The notes beneath the pieces were generated by a model. The model was given only the letters and a program-made list of their open reading frames with translations, had not been told where the DNA came from and made no database searches. This document shows positions 36,788 through 44,045 of a stretch of 64,000 nt of DNA, piece after piece; within the stretch, counting starts at the first letter, position 1; every line of letters begins with the position of its first letter. Position numbers and translations under genes: made by a program. The DNA is from Pseudomonas crudilactis. GTDB taxonomy: Bacteria; Pseudomonadota; Gammaproteobacteria; Pseudomonadales; Pseudomonadaceae. The stretch is from positions 1 to 64,000 of the forward strand of contig NZ_WXVV01000011.1 of the NCBI RefSeq assembly GCF_013433315.1, given 5' to 3'.

Positions 36788-36994
36788 ATGGCAGATTCCC
36801 CATCGCCGAAAGGCCCGCATTCTTCCGAGCATTCTTCGGGTCATGATCTGGGCTTCGATCCGGATTCGCCGGATCTCGATGATCCGCAAGTCGATCCCGT
36901 CGGCCCGGCGAAAGCACCAAAAGACGTGAAACCCGGCGAAGACGACAAGCAGCCGGCCAAGCCTTATGACCCGTTAGCCAATCTGAAACCTTGA
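36788..36994 (+). CDS. Small acidic disordered protein, 68 aa
   Basis: A 68-residue protein of Ser, Pro, His, Asp and Lys with PDSPDLDDPQVDPVGPAK in the middle. ATG 36788 follows AGGAGGTGAGC, a strong ribosome site. The next small gene starts 12 bases after its stop, so both are probably made from one message. No domain known. Confidence 0.7.
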   Translation: MADSPSPKGPHSSEHSSGHDLGFDPDSPDLDDPQVDPVGPAKAPKDVKPGEDDKQPAKPYDPLANLKP

Positions 36995-37006
36995 TGTGAG
37001 GTGCGT

Positions 37007-37150
37007 ATGAGTACCGATTCAAGCTTCGATGACCAGAAACCGGACAGCGTGCCTACAACTCCAGAGCCGGAGATTTATCCGGTGCTGGACCCGGACAGCC
37101 CGCTGCGCGATCCGATGGCCCGGCCTAATGTCATGACACCGGAACCTTAG
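37007..37150 (+). CDS. Short acidic Pro-rich ORF, probably cut by an in-frame TAG
   Basis: A 47-codon frame (MSTDSSFDDQKPDSVPTTPE onward), preceded by GTGAGGTGCGT as in the gene at 22484. After the TAG at 37148-37150 the same frame stays open for 20 more codons with the same composition (RDPSAGDGIPDDDQMPLPND) up to TGA at 37211. A single CAG-to-TAG change would explain this. So it may be a truncated gene, or the stop may be tolerated. Confidence 0.55.
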   Translation: MSTDSSFDDQKPDSVPTTPEPEIYPVLDPDSPLRDPMARPNVMTPEP

Positions 37151-37223
37151 CGGGATCCGAGTGCGGGCGATGGCATCCCTGATGACGACCAGATGCCGCT
37201 GCCAAATGACTGATACGCAGGCG

Positions 37224-37256
37224 AAAAAAAGCCCCGAGGATTCGGGGCTTTTTCTT
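37224..37256. terminator. Bidirectional Rho-independent terminator
   Basis: GCCCCGAGGATTCGGGGC with A-run before and T-run behind; serves the small-gene operon on the plus strand and pbpG on the minus strand. Confidence 0.85.
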
Positions 37257-37266
37257 GTGCGGTGGC

Positions 37267-38205
37267 TTACTTGGACGCTTCGACCACGCCGCTCTGGCGA
37301 TTCTTGAGGTTTTTCTCAGCCTTGTACTGCTGAGCCACCGCCGGAACGCTGGCGCTGCGCCCGGTTTCCACCCAACTGCGAATGCGGCTGGCGTCAGCAA
37401 AGTGGGTGTACTTGCCGAACGCGTCGAGGATCACCAGCGCGACCGGGCGGTTACCCATTTTCGTCACCAGTACCAGGCAATGACCGGCAGGGTTAGTGAA
37501 ACCGGTCTTGGTGATCTTGATGTCCCAATCTGCCTTGTTGACCAAGTGATCGGTGTTGCGGAAACCCAGGGTGTAATTGGGTTTGCGGAACGACACGGTC
37601 TTTTCCTTGGTGGTGGTGAGTTCGCTGAGAATCGGATATTTGCTCGCGGCGACCAGCAACTTGCTCAAGTCACGGGCGGTAGAGACGTTGCGTTCGGACA
37701 AGCCGGTCGGCTCGACGTAGTGCGTATTGGTCATGCCCAGTGCCTTGGCCTTGGCGTTCATCGCCGCGATAAAGGCTGCATAACCGCCCGGGTAGTGGTG
37801 CGCCAGACTGGCGGCGGCACGGTTTTCCGAGGACATCAGAGCAATCAGCAGCATCTCGCGGCGCGGCAGCTCACTTTTCAGTTTGACTCGGGAGAACACG
37901 CCCTTCATTTCCGGCGTGTTGCTGATATCGACACTGATCCATTCGTCCATGTTTTGCCGGGCTTCAACCACTACCAATCCAGTCATGAGCTTGCTGACAG
38001 AAGCGATCGGCACGACCACGTCAGGGTTGCTGGAGTAGATGACTTTGTTGGTCTGCATATCCATGAGCAGGGCACTGCCGGAGGCGATCTTCAGGCTCGA
38101 AGCATCACGAGGGGCAGCGGTGGTTTCCGCAGCGTTGATCGTTGGCGTGATGAATGTGCCTGTAAAAGCAAAAAACAGGCTCAGAATCGAAAGACGAATT
38201 TTCAC
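37267..38205 (-). CDS. pbpG: D-alanyl-D-alanine endopeptidase PbpG (PBP7)
   Basis: A periplasmic low-molecular-weight penicillin-binding protein that cuts peptidoglycan cross-links. The 312-residue precursor has a signal peptide ([15 protein letters not shown]), nucleophile box S69-VSK, S125-E-N127 and the KTG box in [11 protein letters not shown]. Length matches PBP7. It ends at a bidirectional terminator. Confidence 0.93.
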   Translation of the reverse strand: MKIRLSILSLFFAFTGTFITPTINAAETTAAPRDASSLKIASGSALLMDMQTNKVIYSSNPDVVVPIASVSKLMTGLVVVEARQNMDEWISVDISNTPEMKGVFSRVKLKSELPRREMLLIALMSSENRAAASLAHHYPGGYAAFIAAMNAKAKALGMTNTHYVEPTGLSERNVSTARDLSKLLVAASKYPILSELTTTKEKTVSFRKPNYTLGFRNTDHLVNKADWDIKITKTGFTNPAGHCLVLVTKMGNRPVALVILDAFGKYTHFADASRIRSWVETGRSASVPAVAQQYKAEKNLKNRQSGVVEASK

Positions 38206-38388
38206 GCGGGCGAACTCATAAAGGTTGGATATTCCGTTAGTTTGTAACGGGTTATTTCTTCAAAGCGTCGCATTCTAGGAGTATGGCTGAAGATCTGTCG
38301 ATGGTTGTTTGAACGACCTGAAAAACTCGTGAAAAGGCCTGTAAAAAGAGGGGTTTCCGGCGAACGGTTACAGTTTTTTCTCAGGCAT

Positions 38389-38417
38389 GAAAAAACCCGC
38401 ACGAGGCGGGTTTTTCT
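38389..38417 (-). terminator. Rho-independent terminator of folD
   Basis: AACCCGCCTCGTGCGGGTT followed by TTTTC on the minus strand, 19 bases behind folD. Confidence 0.82.
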
Positions 38418-38435
38418 ATCGCTGAAAACGACGAC

Positions 38436-39290
38436 TCAGACGTGCAGGGTTTCTGCTGCGTAAAGCGTGTTTTCCAGCAGGCAGGCGCGGGTCATCGGAC
38501 CTACGCCACCCGGTACTGGAGTAATCCAGCCGGCGCGGGGCAGGGCGGTTTCGTAGACAACGTCACCGACCAGTTTGCCGTCGTCCTGACGGTTGATGCC
38601 CACGTCGATCACGATCGCGCCTTCCTTGATCCACTCCCCTTTGACCAGGCCCGGCTTGCCGGCGGCCACCACCACCAGATCGGCACGACCAACGTGGCCG
38701 GCCAGATCCTTGGTGAAGCGGTGAGTAACGGTCACGGTGCAACCGGCCAGCAGCAGTTCCATCGCCATCGGGCGACCGACGATGTTGGAAGCGCCGACGA
38801 CCACTGCGTCCATGCCATAAAGGTCAGCGCCGGTGCTTTCCAGCAGCGTCATGATGCCTTTAGGGGTGCATGGGCGCAGCAGGGGAATGCGCTGGGCCAG
38901 GCGACCGACGTTATAAGGGTGGAAACCGTCGACGTCTTTGTCCGGACGAATGCGCTCCAGCAATTTGGAGGCGTCCAGGTGCTCGGGCAGCGGCAGCTGA
39001 AGCAGGATGCCGTCGATCGCAGGGTCGTCGTTGAGGCGATCGATCAGATCGGTCAGCGCGTCTTGCGTGGTGTCGGAGGGCAGGTCGTAGGCTTGAGAGA
39101 GGAAGCCAACCTCTTCACAGTCTTTACGCTTGTGCGAGACATAAACCTGAGAGGCAGGATCGCTGCCGACCAGGATCACCGCGAGGCCGGGAGTGCGCAG
39201 GCCTTGCTGGCGACGCTCGGCAACTCGTTGGGCGATCTGCTGGCGCAGGCTGGCGGCGATCGATTTGCCGTCGATTAGTTGTGCAGTCAT
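38436..39290 (-). CDS. folD: Methylenetetrahydrofolate dehydrogenase/cyclohydrolase FolD
   Basis: Bifunctional folate enzyme: oxidises 5,10-methylene-THF with NADP and hydrolyses the product to 10-formyl-THF. The 284-residue protein shows the catalytic [13 protein letters not shown] (Tyr and Lys), [12 protein letters not shown], the NADP loop [13 protein letters not shown] and the end [18 protein letters not shown]. Standard length. It lies next to the tRNA cluster, as in other Pseudomonas. Confidence 0.97.
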   Translation of the reverse strand: MTAQLIDGKSIAASLRQQIAQRVAERRQQGLRTPGLAVILVGSDPASQVYVSHKRKDCEEVGFLSQAYDLPSDTTQDALTDLIDRLNDDPAIDGILLQLPLPEHLDASKLLERIRPDKDVDGFHPYNVGRLAQRIPLLRPCTPKGIMTLLESTGADLYGMDAVVVGASNIVGRPMAMELLLAGCTVTVTHRFTKDLAGHVGRADLVVVAAGKPGLVKGEWIKEGAIVIDVGINRQDDGKLVGDVVYETALPRAGWITPVPGGVGPMTRACLLENTLYAAETLHV

Positions 39291-39421
39291 TGCGCGTGAT
39301 TAACCATCGAGAGGGGAAAAAATGAGAACGCATTCTCGCATGTCGAGCGGTGAGGGCAAAGGCGCTTGGTCAGCAAATTCGTCTAACTCCTTTAATTAAA
39401 TGAATTTTTTTCAAAAAGGAT

Positions 39422-39450
39422 TTGACGACCTTCGGAGCGCTCTATACTAT
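39422..39450 (+). promoter_or_regulatory. Probable sigma-70 promoter of the tRNA operon
   Basis: TTGACG at 39422-39427 with TATACT at 39443-39448 (15-base spacer) or TACTAT at 39445-39450 (17 bases). It stands about 115 bases before tRNA-Arg with nothing else to express. Confidence 0.6.
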
Positions 39451-39565
39451 TCGTCGCACTTGTCGGGCACAGCCTAGCACTGGTTAAGAAGGTGAAGCGG
39501 AATCAAGGTTCTGCGACACTGGAAAGCACTTAGTTTGTAGTCCTTTAAGAGTACAGATTAATAAG

Positions 39566-39642
39566 GCGCCCGTAGCTCAGCTGGATAGAGCATCCGCCTT
39601 CTAAGCGGATGGTCGCAGGTTCGAGTCCTGCCGGGTGCGCCA
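39566..39642 (+). tRNA. tRNA-Arg (TCT)
   Basis: 77 nt including encoded CCA. Acceptor GCGCCCG pairs with CGGGTGC, anticodon loop CTTCTAA, T-loop TTCGAGT. Confidence 0.96.
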
Positions 39643-39674
39643 TTAGGCAGCTTTGGCACAAGTAACGCGATATG

Positions 39675-39750
39675 GTGGGCGTAGCTCAGTTGGTAGAGCA
39701 CGGGATTGTGACTCCCGTTGTCGTGGGTTCGATCCCCATCGTCCACCCCA
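39675..39750 (+). tRNA. tRNA-His (GTG), copy 1
   Basis: 76 nt with encoded CCA; acceptor GTGGGCG with CGTCCAC, loop with GTG. The G before position 1, needed by HisRS, is present at 39674 opposite the C discriminator. Confidence 0.96.
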
Positions 39751-39757
39751 TATTTCG

Positions 39758-39790
39758 AAAGGCGCCAGATGTAACAGTCTGGCGCCTTTG
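39758..39790 (+). terminator. Hairpin behind tRNA-His copy 1
   Basis: AAAGGCGCCAGA and TCTGGCGCCTTT around TGTAACAG; T-run is interrupted (TTTGCTTT), so perhaps only a partial terminator or processing signal. Nearly identical to the one at 40052. Confidence 0.65.
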
Positions 39791-39806
39791 CTTTAAAGCT
39801 TCACCT

Positions 39807-39891
39807 GCGGATGTGGTGGAATTGGTAGACACACTGGATTTAGGTTCCAGCGCCGCGAGGCGTAAGAGTTCGAGTCTCTTCATCCGCACCA
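39807..39891 (+). tRNA. tRNA-Leu (TAG)
   Basis: 85 nt with a long variable arm; acceptor GCGGATG with CATCCGC, loop ATTTAGG with anticodon TAG, encoded CCA. Confidence 0.96.
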
Positions 39892-39968
39892 ATTAAAGCT
39901 TCATTCATGTCTTCGGGCTGGTGAGGTTTCAACAAAGAAGTTGTTTGGCTTTTTTGTTACGCAATATG

Positions 39969-40044
39969 GTGGGCGTAGCTCAGTTGGTAGAGCACGGGAT
40001 TGTGACTCCCGTTGTCGTGGGTTCGATCCCCATCGTCCACCCCA
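39969..40044 (+). tRNA. tRNA-His (GTG), copy 2
   Basis: Identical to copy 1 over the whole tRNA; the flanks (ATATG before, CATATTTCGAAAGGCGCCAG behind) are also the same, so a tRNA-plus-hairpin unit was duplicated. Confidence 0.96.
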
Positions 40045-40051
40045 TATTTCG

Positions 40052-40088
40052 AAAGGCGCCAGATTTAACAGTCTGGCGCCTTTTTTGT
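40052..40088 (+). terminator. Rho-independent terminator of the tRNA operon
   Basis: AAAGGCGCCAGA with TCTGGCGCC and a run TTTTTTGTTTT. Confidence 0.88.
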
Positions 40089-40089
40089 T

Positions 40090-40302
40090 TTAGCGGTTCT
40101 GAAAACCGGTGATTAACGGTTTCGGGGCGCAGGAGCAGGGCACTTCGTCGTATTTATGTTGCTCGATGATGCTGCGCTGCTCGCCGGGCTTGCTTGCAGG
40201 TTCGGCCGTCAGGGAGTGATTGGCAATCTCTTCTATATATAGAAGCGGTTGGCGCAGAGCCCTGGCGAGATTGGTTGTATTCGCCTGTGGGGCGCGCTGC
40301 AC
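40090..40302 (-). CDS. Possible small hypothetical protein, 70 aa
   Basis: An open frame with a GTG start and a weak ribosome site (GGGA about 13 bases upstream). The second half reads like a real protein (IEQHKYDEVPCSCAPKPL) with many C-ending codons as expected for Pseudomonas. It is convergent with the tRNA operon and would fill most of the 402-base gap before tig. No family recognised; could also be chance. Confidence 0.4.
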   Translation of the reverse strand: MQRAPQANTTNLARALRQPLLYIEEIANHSLTAEPASKPGEQRSIIEQHKYDEVPCSCAPKPLITGFQNR

Positions 40303-40356
40303 TGGTGCGGCGGTCCCGATAAAATGCCTGCTGTTTTTTTACCCGTTTTCAGTAGG

Positions 40357-40385
40357 GTGACTTCTTGAGTTTGACCCACTAGAAT
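40357..40385 (+). promoter_or_regulatory. Possible tig promoter
   Basis: GTGACT at 40357-40362 and TAGAAT at 40380-40385, 17 bases apart, 62 bases before the tig start. The -35 match is only partial. Confidence 0.4.
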
Positions 40386-40446
40386 GCATGCCCTTGATTC
40401 TGGGGTCGGAAACGGCCGGCTAACGTCTGTGCAACGAGGAATATCC

Positions 40447-41757
40447 ATGCAAGTTTCTGTTGAAAATACTACTGCTCTCGAGCGCCGCATGAGCGTCACC
40501 GTGCCGGCTGAGCGCATCGAGACTCAGGTCAACAAGCGTCTGCAGCAGACTGCCCAAAAGGCCAAGATTGCTGGCTTCCGTCCAGGCAAAGTGCCAATGA
40601 GCGAAATCAAGCGCCGTTTTGGTGCCGATGCTCGCCAGGAAGCTGTAGGCGACGTGATCCAGTCCTCCTTCTACGAAGCTGTGGTTGAGCAGAAGCTGAA
40701 CCCTGCTGGTTCGCCGTCGATCGAGCCTAAGTCGCTCGAAGCTGGCAAGGACCTGGAATACGTTGCTGTATTCGAAGTGTTCCCTGAGTTCACCGTTGCC
40801 GGTTTCGACGGCATCACCGTTGAGCGCCTGAGCGCTGACGTGGCTGACGCTGACCTGGACAAAATGCTCGACATCCTGCGCAAGCAGAACACTCGTTTTG
40901 AAGTGGCCGATCGCGCTGCCCAGAACGAAGACCAACTGAACATCGATTTCGTTGGCAAGGTTGACGGCGAAGTATTCGCTGGCGGTTCCGCCAAGGGCAC
41001 TCAGCTGGTACTGGGTTCCGGTCGCATGATCCCGGGCTTCGAAGAAGGCCTGGTTGGCGCTAAAGCGGGCGAAGAGCGCGTTCTGAACCTGACTTTCCCA
41101 GAGGACTATCAGAACCTGGACCTGGCTGGCAAAACCGCCGAGTTCACCGTGACCGTCAACACTGTTTCCGAGCCTAAACTGCCAGAGCTGAACGAAGAGT
41201 TCTTCGCTCAATTCGGCATCAAGGAAAGCGGCATCGACGGTTTCCGCACCGAAGTTCGCAAGAACATGGAGCGTGAACTGCGTCAGGCGATCAAATCCAA
41301 GGTCAAGAATCAGGTAATGGACGGTCTGCTGGCCACCAACCCGATCGAAGTGCCGAAGGCGCTGCTGTCCAACGAAGTTGACCGTCTGCGCGTGCAGGCT
41401 GTTCAGCAGTTCGGTGGCAACATCAAGCCTGATCAACTGCCGGCCGAGCTGTTCGAAGAGCAAGCCAAGCGCCGCGTTGTGCTGGGTCTGATCGTTGCTG
41501 AAGTGGTCAAGCAATTCGACCTGAAGCCTGACGACGCTCGCGTTCGCGAAATGATTCAGGAAATGGCTTCGGCTTATCAAGAGCCTGAGCAGGTTGTGTC
41601 GTGGTACTACAAAAACGAGCAGCAGCTGAACGAAGTGCGTTCGGTTGTGCTGGAAGAGCAAGTTGTGGATACTGTTCTGCAGAAAGCTAGTGTGACCGAC
41701 AAAGCGGTCTCTTACGAAGAAGCAGTCAAGCCGGTAGAAGCTCCAACAGCCGACTGA
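40447..41757 (+). CDS. tig: Trigger factor
   Basis: Ribosome-bound chaperone and peptidyl-prolyl isomerase that meets nascent chains at the exit tunnel. The 436-residue protein has the ribosome-binding signature GFRPGKVP at 43-50, the FKBP domain ([37 protein letters not shown]) near 150-245, and the long helical C-terminal arms. ATG 40447 is the known start with CGAGGA upstream. It heads the tig-clpP-clpX-lon block. Confidence 0.97.
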   Translation: MQVSVENTTALERRMSVTVPAERIETQVNKRLQQTAQKAKIAGFRPGKVPMSEIKRRFGADARQEAVGDVIQSSFYEAVVEQKLNPAGSPSIEPKSLEAGKDLEYVAVFEVFPEFTVAGFDGITVERLSADVADADLDKMLDILRKQNTRFEVADRAAQNEDQLNIDFVGKVDGEVFAGGSAKGTQLVLGSGRMIPGFEEGLVGAKAGEERVLNLTFPEDYQNLDLAGKTAEFTVTVNTVSEPKLPELNEEFFAQFGIKESGIDGFRTEVRKNMERELRQAIKSKVKNQVMDGLLATNPIEVPKALLSNEVDRLRVQAVQQFGGNIKPDQLPAELFEEQAKRRVVLGLIVAEVVKQFDLKPDDARVREMIQEMASAYQEPEQVVSWYYKNEQQLNEVRSVVLEEQVVDTVLQKASVTDKAVSYEEAVKPVEAPTAD

Positions 41758-41784
41758 TTGGTTTTGCGTTAAGAAGTACACACC

Positions 41785-41810
41785 ATAAGCCAGCTCTCGA
41801 GCTGGCTTAT
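41785..41810. terminator. Long palindrome between tig and clpP
   Basis: ATAAGCCAGC-TCTCGA-GCTGGCTTAT: a perfect 10-base stem with no T-run behind it. More likely an attenuator or mRNA-processing hairpin than a full terminator. Confidence 0.6.
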
Positions 41811-41850
41811 GCGTATTCAAGACATAACTATTTGGGAGCGACTGCAGAGC

Positions 41851-42486
41851 ATGTTCCGTAATTCTTATATTCAGCAGAACTCTGATATCCAGGCCGCCGG
41901 CGGCCTGGTCCCGATGGTTGTCGAGCAATCTGCTCGTGGCGAACGCGCCTATGACATTTATTCGCGCCTGCTCAAGGAGCGAGTGATCTTTCTGGTGGGT
42001 CCGGTAGAGGACTACATGGCCAACCTGATCTGCGCGCAACTGCTGTTCCTTGAAGCGGAAAACCCGGACAAGGACATCCATCTCTACATCAACTCTCCGG
42101 GCGGTTCGGTGACAGCAGGCATGTCGATCTACGACACCATGCAGTTCATCAAGCCGAACGTATCGACCACCTGCATCGGTCAGGCCTGCAGCATGGGCGC
42201 ATTCCTGCTGACCGCAGGTGCCCCGGGCAAGCGTTTCTGCCTGCCGAACTCGCGCGTGATGATTCACCAGCCACTGGGCGGTTTCCAGGGCCAGGCGTCG
42301 GACATCGAAATCCACGCCAAGGAAATCCTCTTCATTCGCGAGCGTCTGAACACGCTGATGGCCAAGCACAGCGGGCGTACTCTGGAAGAAATCGAGCGCG
42401 ATACCAATCGCGACAACTTCATGAGTGCAGAAGCTGCGAAGGAATATGGCCTGATCGACGAAGTGATCAACCAGCGCCCAGCTTAA
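41851..42486 (+). CDS. clpP: ATP-dependent Clp protease proteolytic subunit ClpP
   Basis: The barrel-forming serine protease of ClpXP. The 211-residue protein has Ser 114 ([11 protein letters not shown]), His 139 (VMIHQPLGG) and the Asp near 188 ([10 protein letters not shown]). The ATG at 41851 gives the family start [10 protein letters not shown]; an upstream ATG at 41809 lies inside the palindrome and would add 14 residues. clpX follows after a 112-base gap with a strong hairpin. Confidence 0.96.
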   Translation: MFRNSYIQQNSDIQAAGGLVPMVVEQSARGERAYDIYSRLLKERVIFLVGPVEDYMANLICAQLLFLEAENPDKDIHLYINSPGGSVTAGMSIYDTMQFIKPNVSTTCIGQACSMGAFLLTAGAPGKRFCLPNSRVMIHQPLGGFQGQASDIEIHAKEILFIRERLNTLMAKHSGRTLEEIERDTNRDNFMSAEAAKEYGLIDEVINQRPA

Positions 42487-42530
42487 AATAAGCAGCTCAA
42501 AATAGGCTTGGTCGGCTGGTCTGATCAGCG

Positions 42531-42550
42531 GCGGGCTTGAAAAAGCCCGC
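42531..42550. terminator. Hairpin in the clpP-clpX gap
   Basis: GCGGGCTT-GAAA-AAGCCCGC, an 8-base stem with a GNRA loop and no T-run. Possible mRNA stabiliser or attenuator between clpP and clpX. Confidence 0.65.
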
Positions 42551-42598
42551 AATAGCCTTCATCTTGTGTTGCAAGCCTATCGGATTTGGATCGAACGA

Positions 42599-43882
42599 AT
42601 GACTGACACCCGCAACGGCGAGGACAACGGCAAGCTGCTCTATTGCTCCTTCTGTGGCAAAAGCCAGCATGAAGTGCGCAAATTGATTGCCGGCCCCTCG
42701 GTCTTTATCTGCGACGAGTGCGTCGACCTGTGCAATGACATCATCCGTGAGGAGGTGCAGGAAGCCCAGGCCGAAAGCAGCGCGCATAAATTGCCTTCGC
42801 CTAAAGAAATCAGCGGCATCCTTGACCAGTACGTCATTGGTCAGGAGCGTGCGAAAAAGGTTCTGGCCGTAGCGGTGTACAACCACTACAAGCGCCTGAA
42901 CCAGCGTGACAAGAAGGCTGACGACGTCGAACTCGGCAAGAGCAACATCCTGCTGATCGGCCCGACAGGCTCCGGTAAGACCCTGCTGGCCGAAACACTG
43001 GCCCGCTTGCTGAACGTTCCGTTCACCATCGCCGACGCAACCACCCTCACCGAGGCGGGTTACGTGGGTGAAGATGTCGAGAACATCATTCAGAAGCTGC
43101 TGCAGAAGTGCGATTACGACGTAGAGAAAGCCCAGATGGGTATTGTCTACATCGACGAAATCGACAAGATTTCCCGCAAGTCTGACAACCCGTCGATCAC
43201 CCGGGACGTTTCCGGTGAAGGCGTGCAACAGGCCTTGCTGAAGTTGATCGAAGGCACGGTCGCTTCCGTACCGCCGCAAGGTGGTCGCAAGCACCCGCAG
43301 CAGGAATTCCTGCAGGTCGACACCCGTAACATCCTCTTCATCTGCGGTGGTGCGTTCTCCGGTCTGGAAAAGGTTATTCAAAACCGTTCCACCAAGGGCG
43401 GCATCGGCTTCAACGCAGAAGTGCGCAGCAAGGAAGAAGGCAAGAAAGTCGGTGAGTCCCTGCGTGAAGTCGAGCCTGACGATCTGGTCAAGTTCGGTCT
43501 GATCCCGGAGTTCGTCGGTCGTCTGCCGGTCCTCGCAACGCTGGACGAGCTGGATGAGGCTGCGTTGATGCAGATCCTCACCGAGCCGAAAAATGCTCTG
43601 ACCAAACAGTATGCCAAGCTGTTCGAGATGGAAGGCGTGGATCTGGAGTTCCGGACCGACGCACTGAAATCGGTCGCCAAACGTGCTCTGGAACGTAAAA
43701 CCGGTGCCCGTGGCCTGCGTTCGATTCTCGAAGGTGTGCTGCTCGACACGATGTATGAAATCCCCTCGCAGTCCGAGGTGAGCAAGGTCGTGATCGATGA
43801 AAGCGTGATCGAAGGCAAGTCCAAGCCACTGTATATCTATGAAAACAGTGAGCCGACGGCCAAGGCAGCGCCGGACGCGTAA
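42599..43882 (+). CDS. clpX: ATP-dependent unfoldase ClpX
   Basis: AAA+ unfoldase that feeds tagged substrates to ClpP. The 427-residue protein carries the N-terminal C4 zinc finger (YCSFCGK and ICDECVDLC, Cys 16, 19, 38, 41), Walker A GPTGSGKT near 120, Walker [11 protein letters not shown] and the pore loop GYVGEDVE. The IGF-type ClpP contact loop lies in the middle part (GGIGFNAE). Standard size; a terminator follows. Confidence 0.97.
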   Translation: MTDTRNGEDNGKLLYCSFCGKSQHEVRKLIAGPSVFICDECVDLCNDIIREEVQEAQAESSAHKLPSPKEISGILDQYVIGQERAKKVLAVAVYNHYKRLNQRDKKADDVELGKSNILLIGPTGSGKTLLAETLARLLNVPFTIADATTLTEAGYVGEDVENIIQKLLQKCDYDVEKAQMGIVYIDEIDKISRKSDNPSITRDVSGEGVQQALLKLIEGTVASVPPQGGRKHPQQEFLQVDTRNILFICGGAFSGLEKVIQNRSTKGGIGFNAEVRSKEEGKKVGESLREVEPDDLVKFGLIPEFVGRLPVLATLDELDEAALMQILTEPKNALTKQYAKLFEMEGVDLEFRTDALKSVAKRALERKTGARGLRSILEGVLLDTMYEIPSQSEVSKVVIDESVIEGKSKPLYIYENSEPTAKAAPDA

Positions 43883-43906
43883 GCGTCCACTGCGCCGCAA
43901 CAAAGA

Positions 43907-43932
43907 AGGGGCCTTCGGGCCTCTTTTTTTTT
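43907..43932 (+). terminator. Rho-independent terminator of clpX
   Basis: AGGGGCC-TTCG-GGCCTCT followed by nine T. Confidence 0.92.
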
Positions 43933-43958
43933 ATGTCGATTTTTACATCCGCTTTGCG

Positions 43959-43987
43959 CTTGTTTTTTTTCAAGGCAGCCCCCATCT
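43959..43987 (+). promoter_or_regulatory. Sigma-32-type heat-shock promoter of lon
   Basis: CTTGTTT at 43959-43965, 14-base spacer, CCCCATCT at 43980-43987. The -10 part fits the RpoH consensus CCCCATNT exactly; the -35 part fits CTTG. It lies 58 bases before lon and behind the clpX terminator. Confidence 0.75.
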
Positions 43988-44045
43988 TGGTTTCAAGCTC
44001 AATTCCATCCGATTACGGCCATATGGCCGCCGTAGAGGCGAAATC

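Noticed and set aside
40420..42552. A 710-codon minus-strand frame across tig and clpP, and similar long ones at 47116-49308, 55527-57545, 2797-4215 and 4249-5610
   Set aside because: They lie antisense to certain genes and arise from the codon bias of GC-rich DNA; their translations show no family motif.
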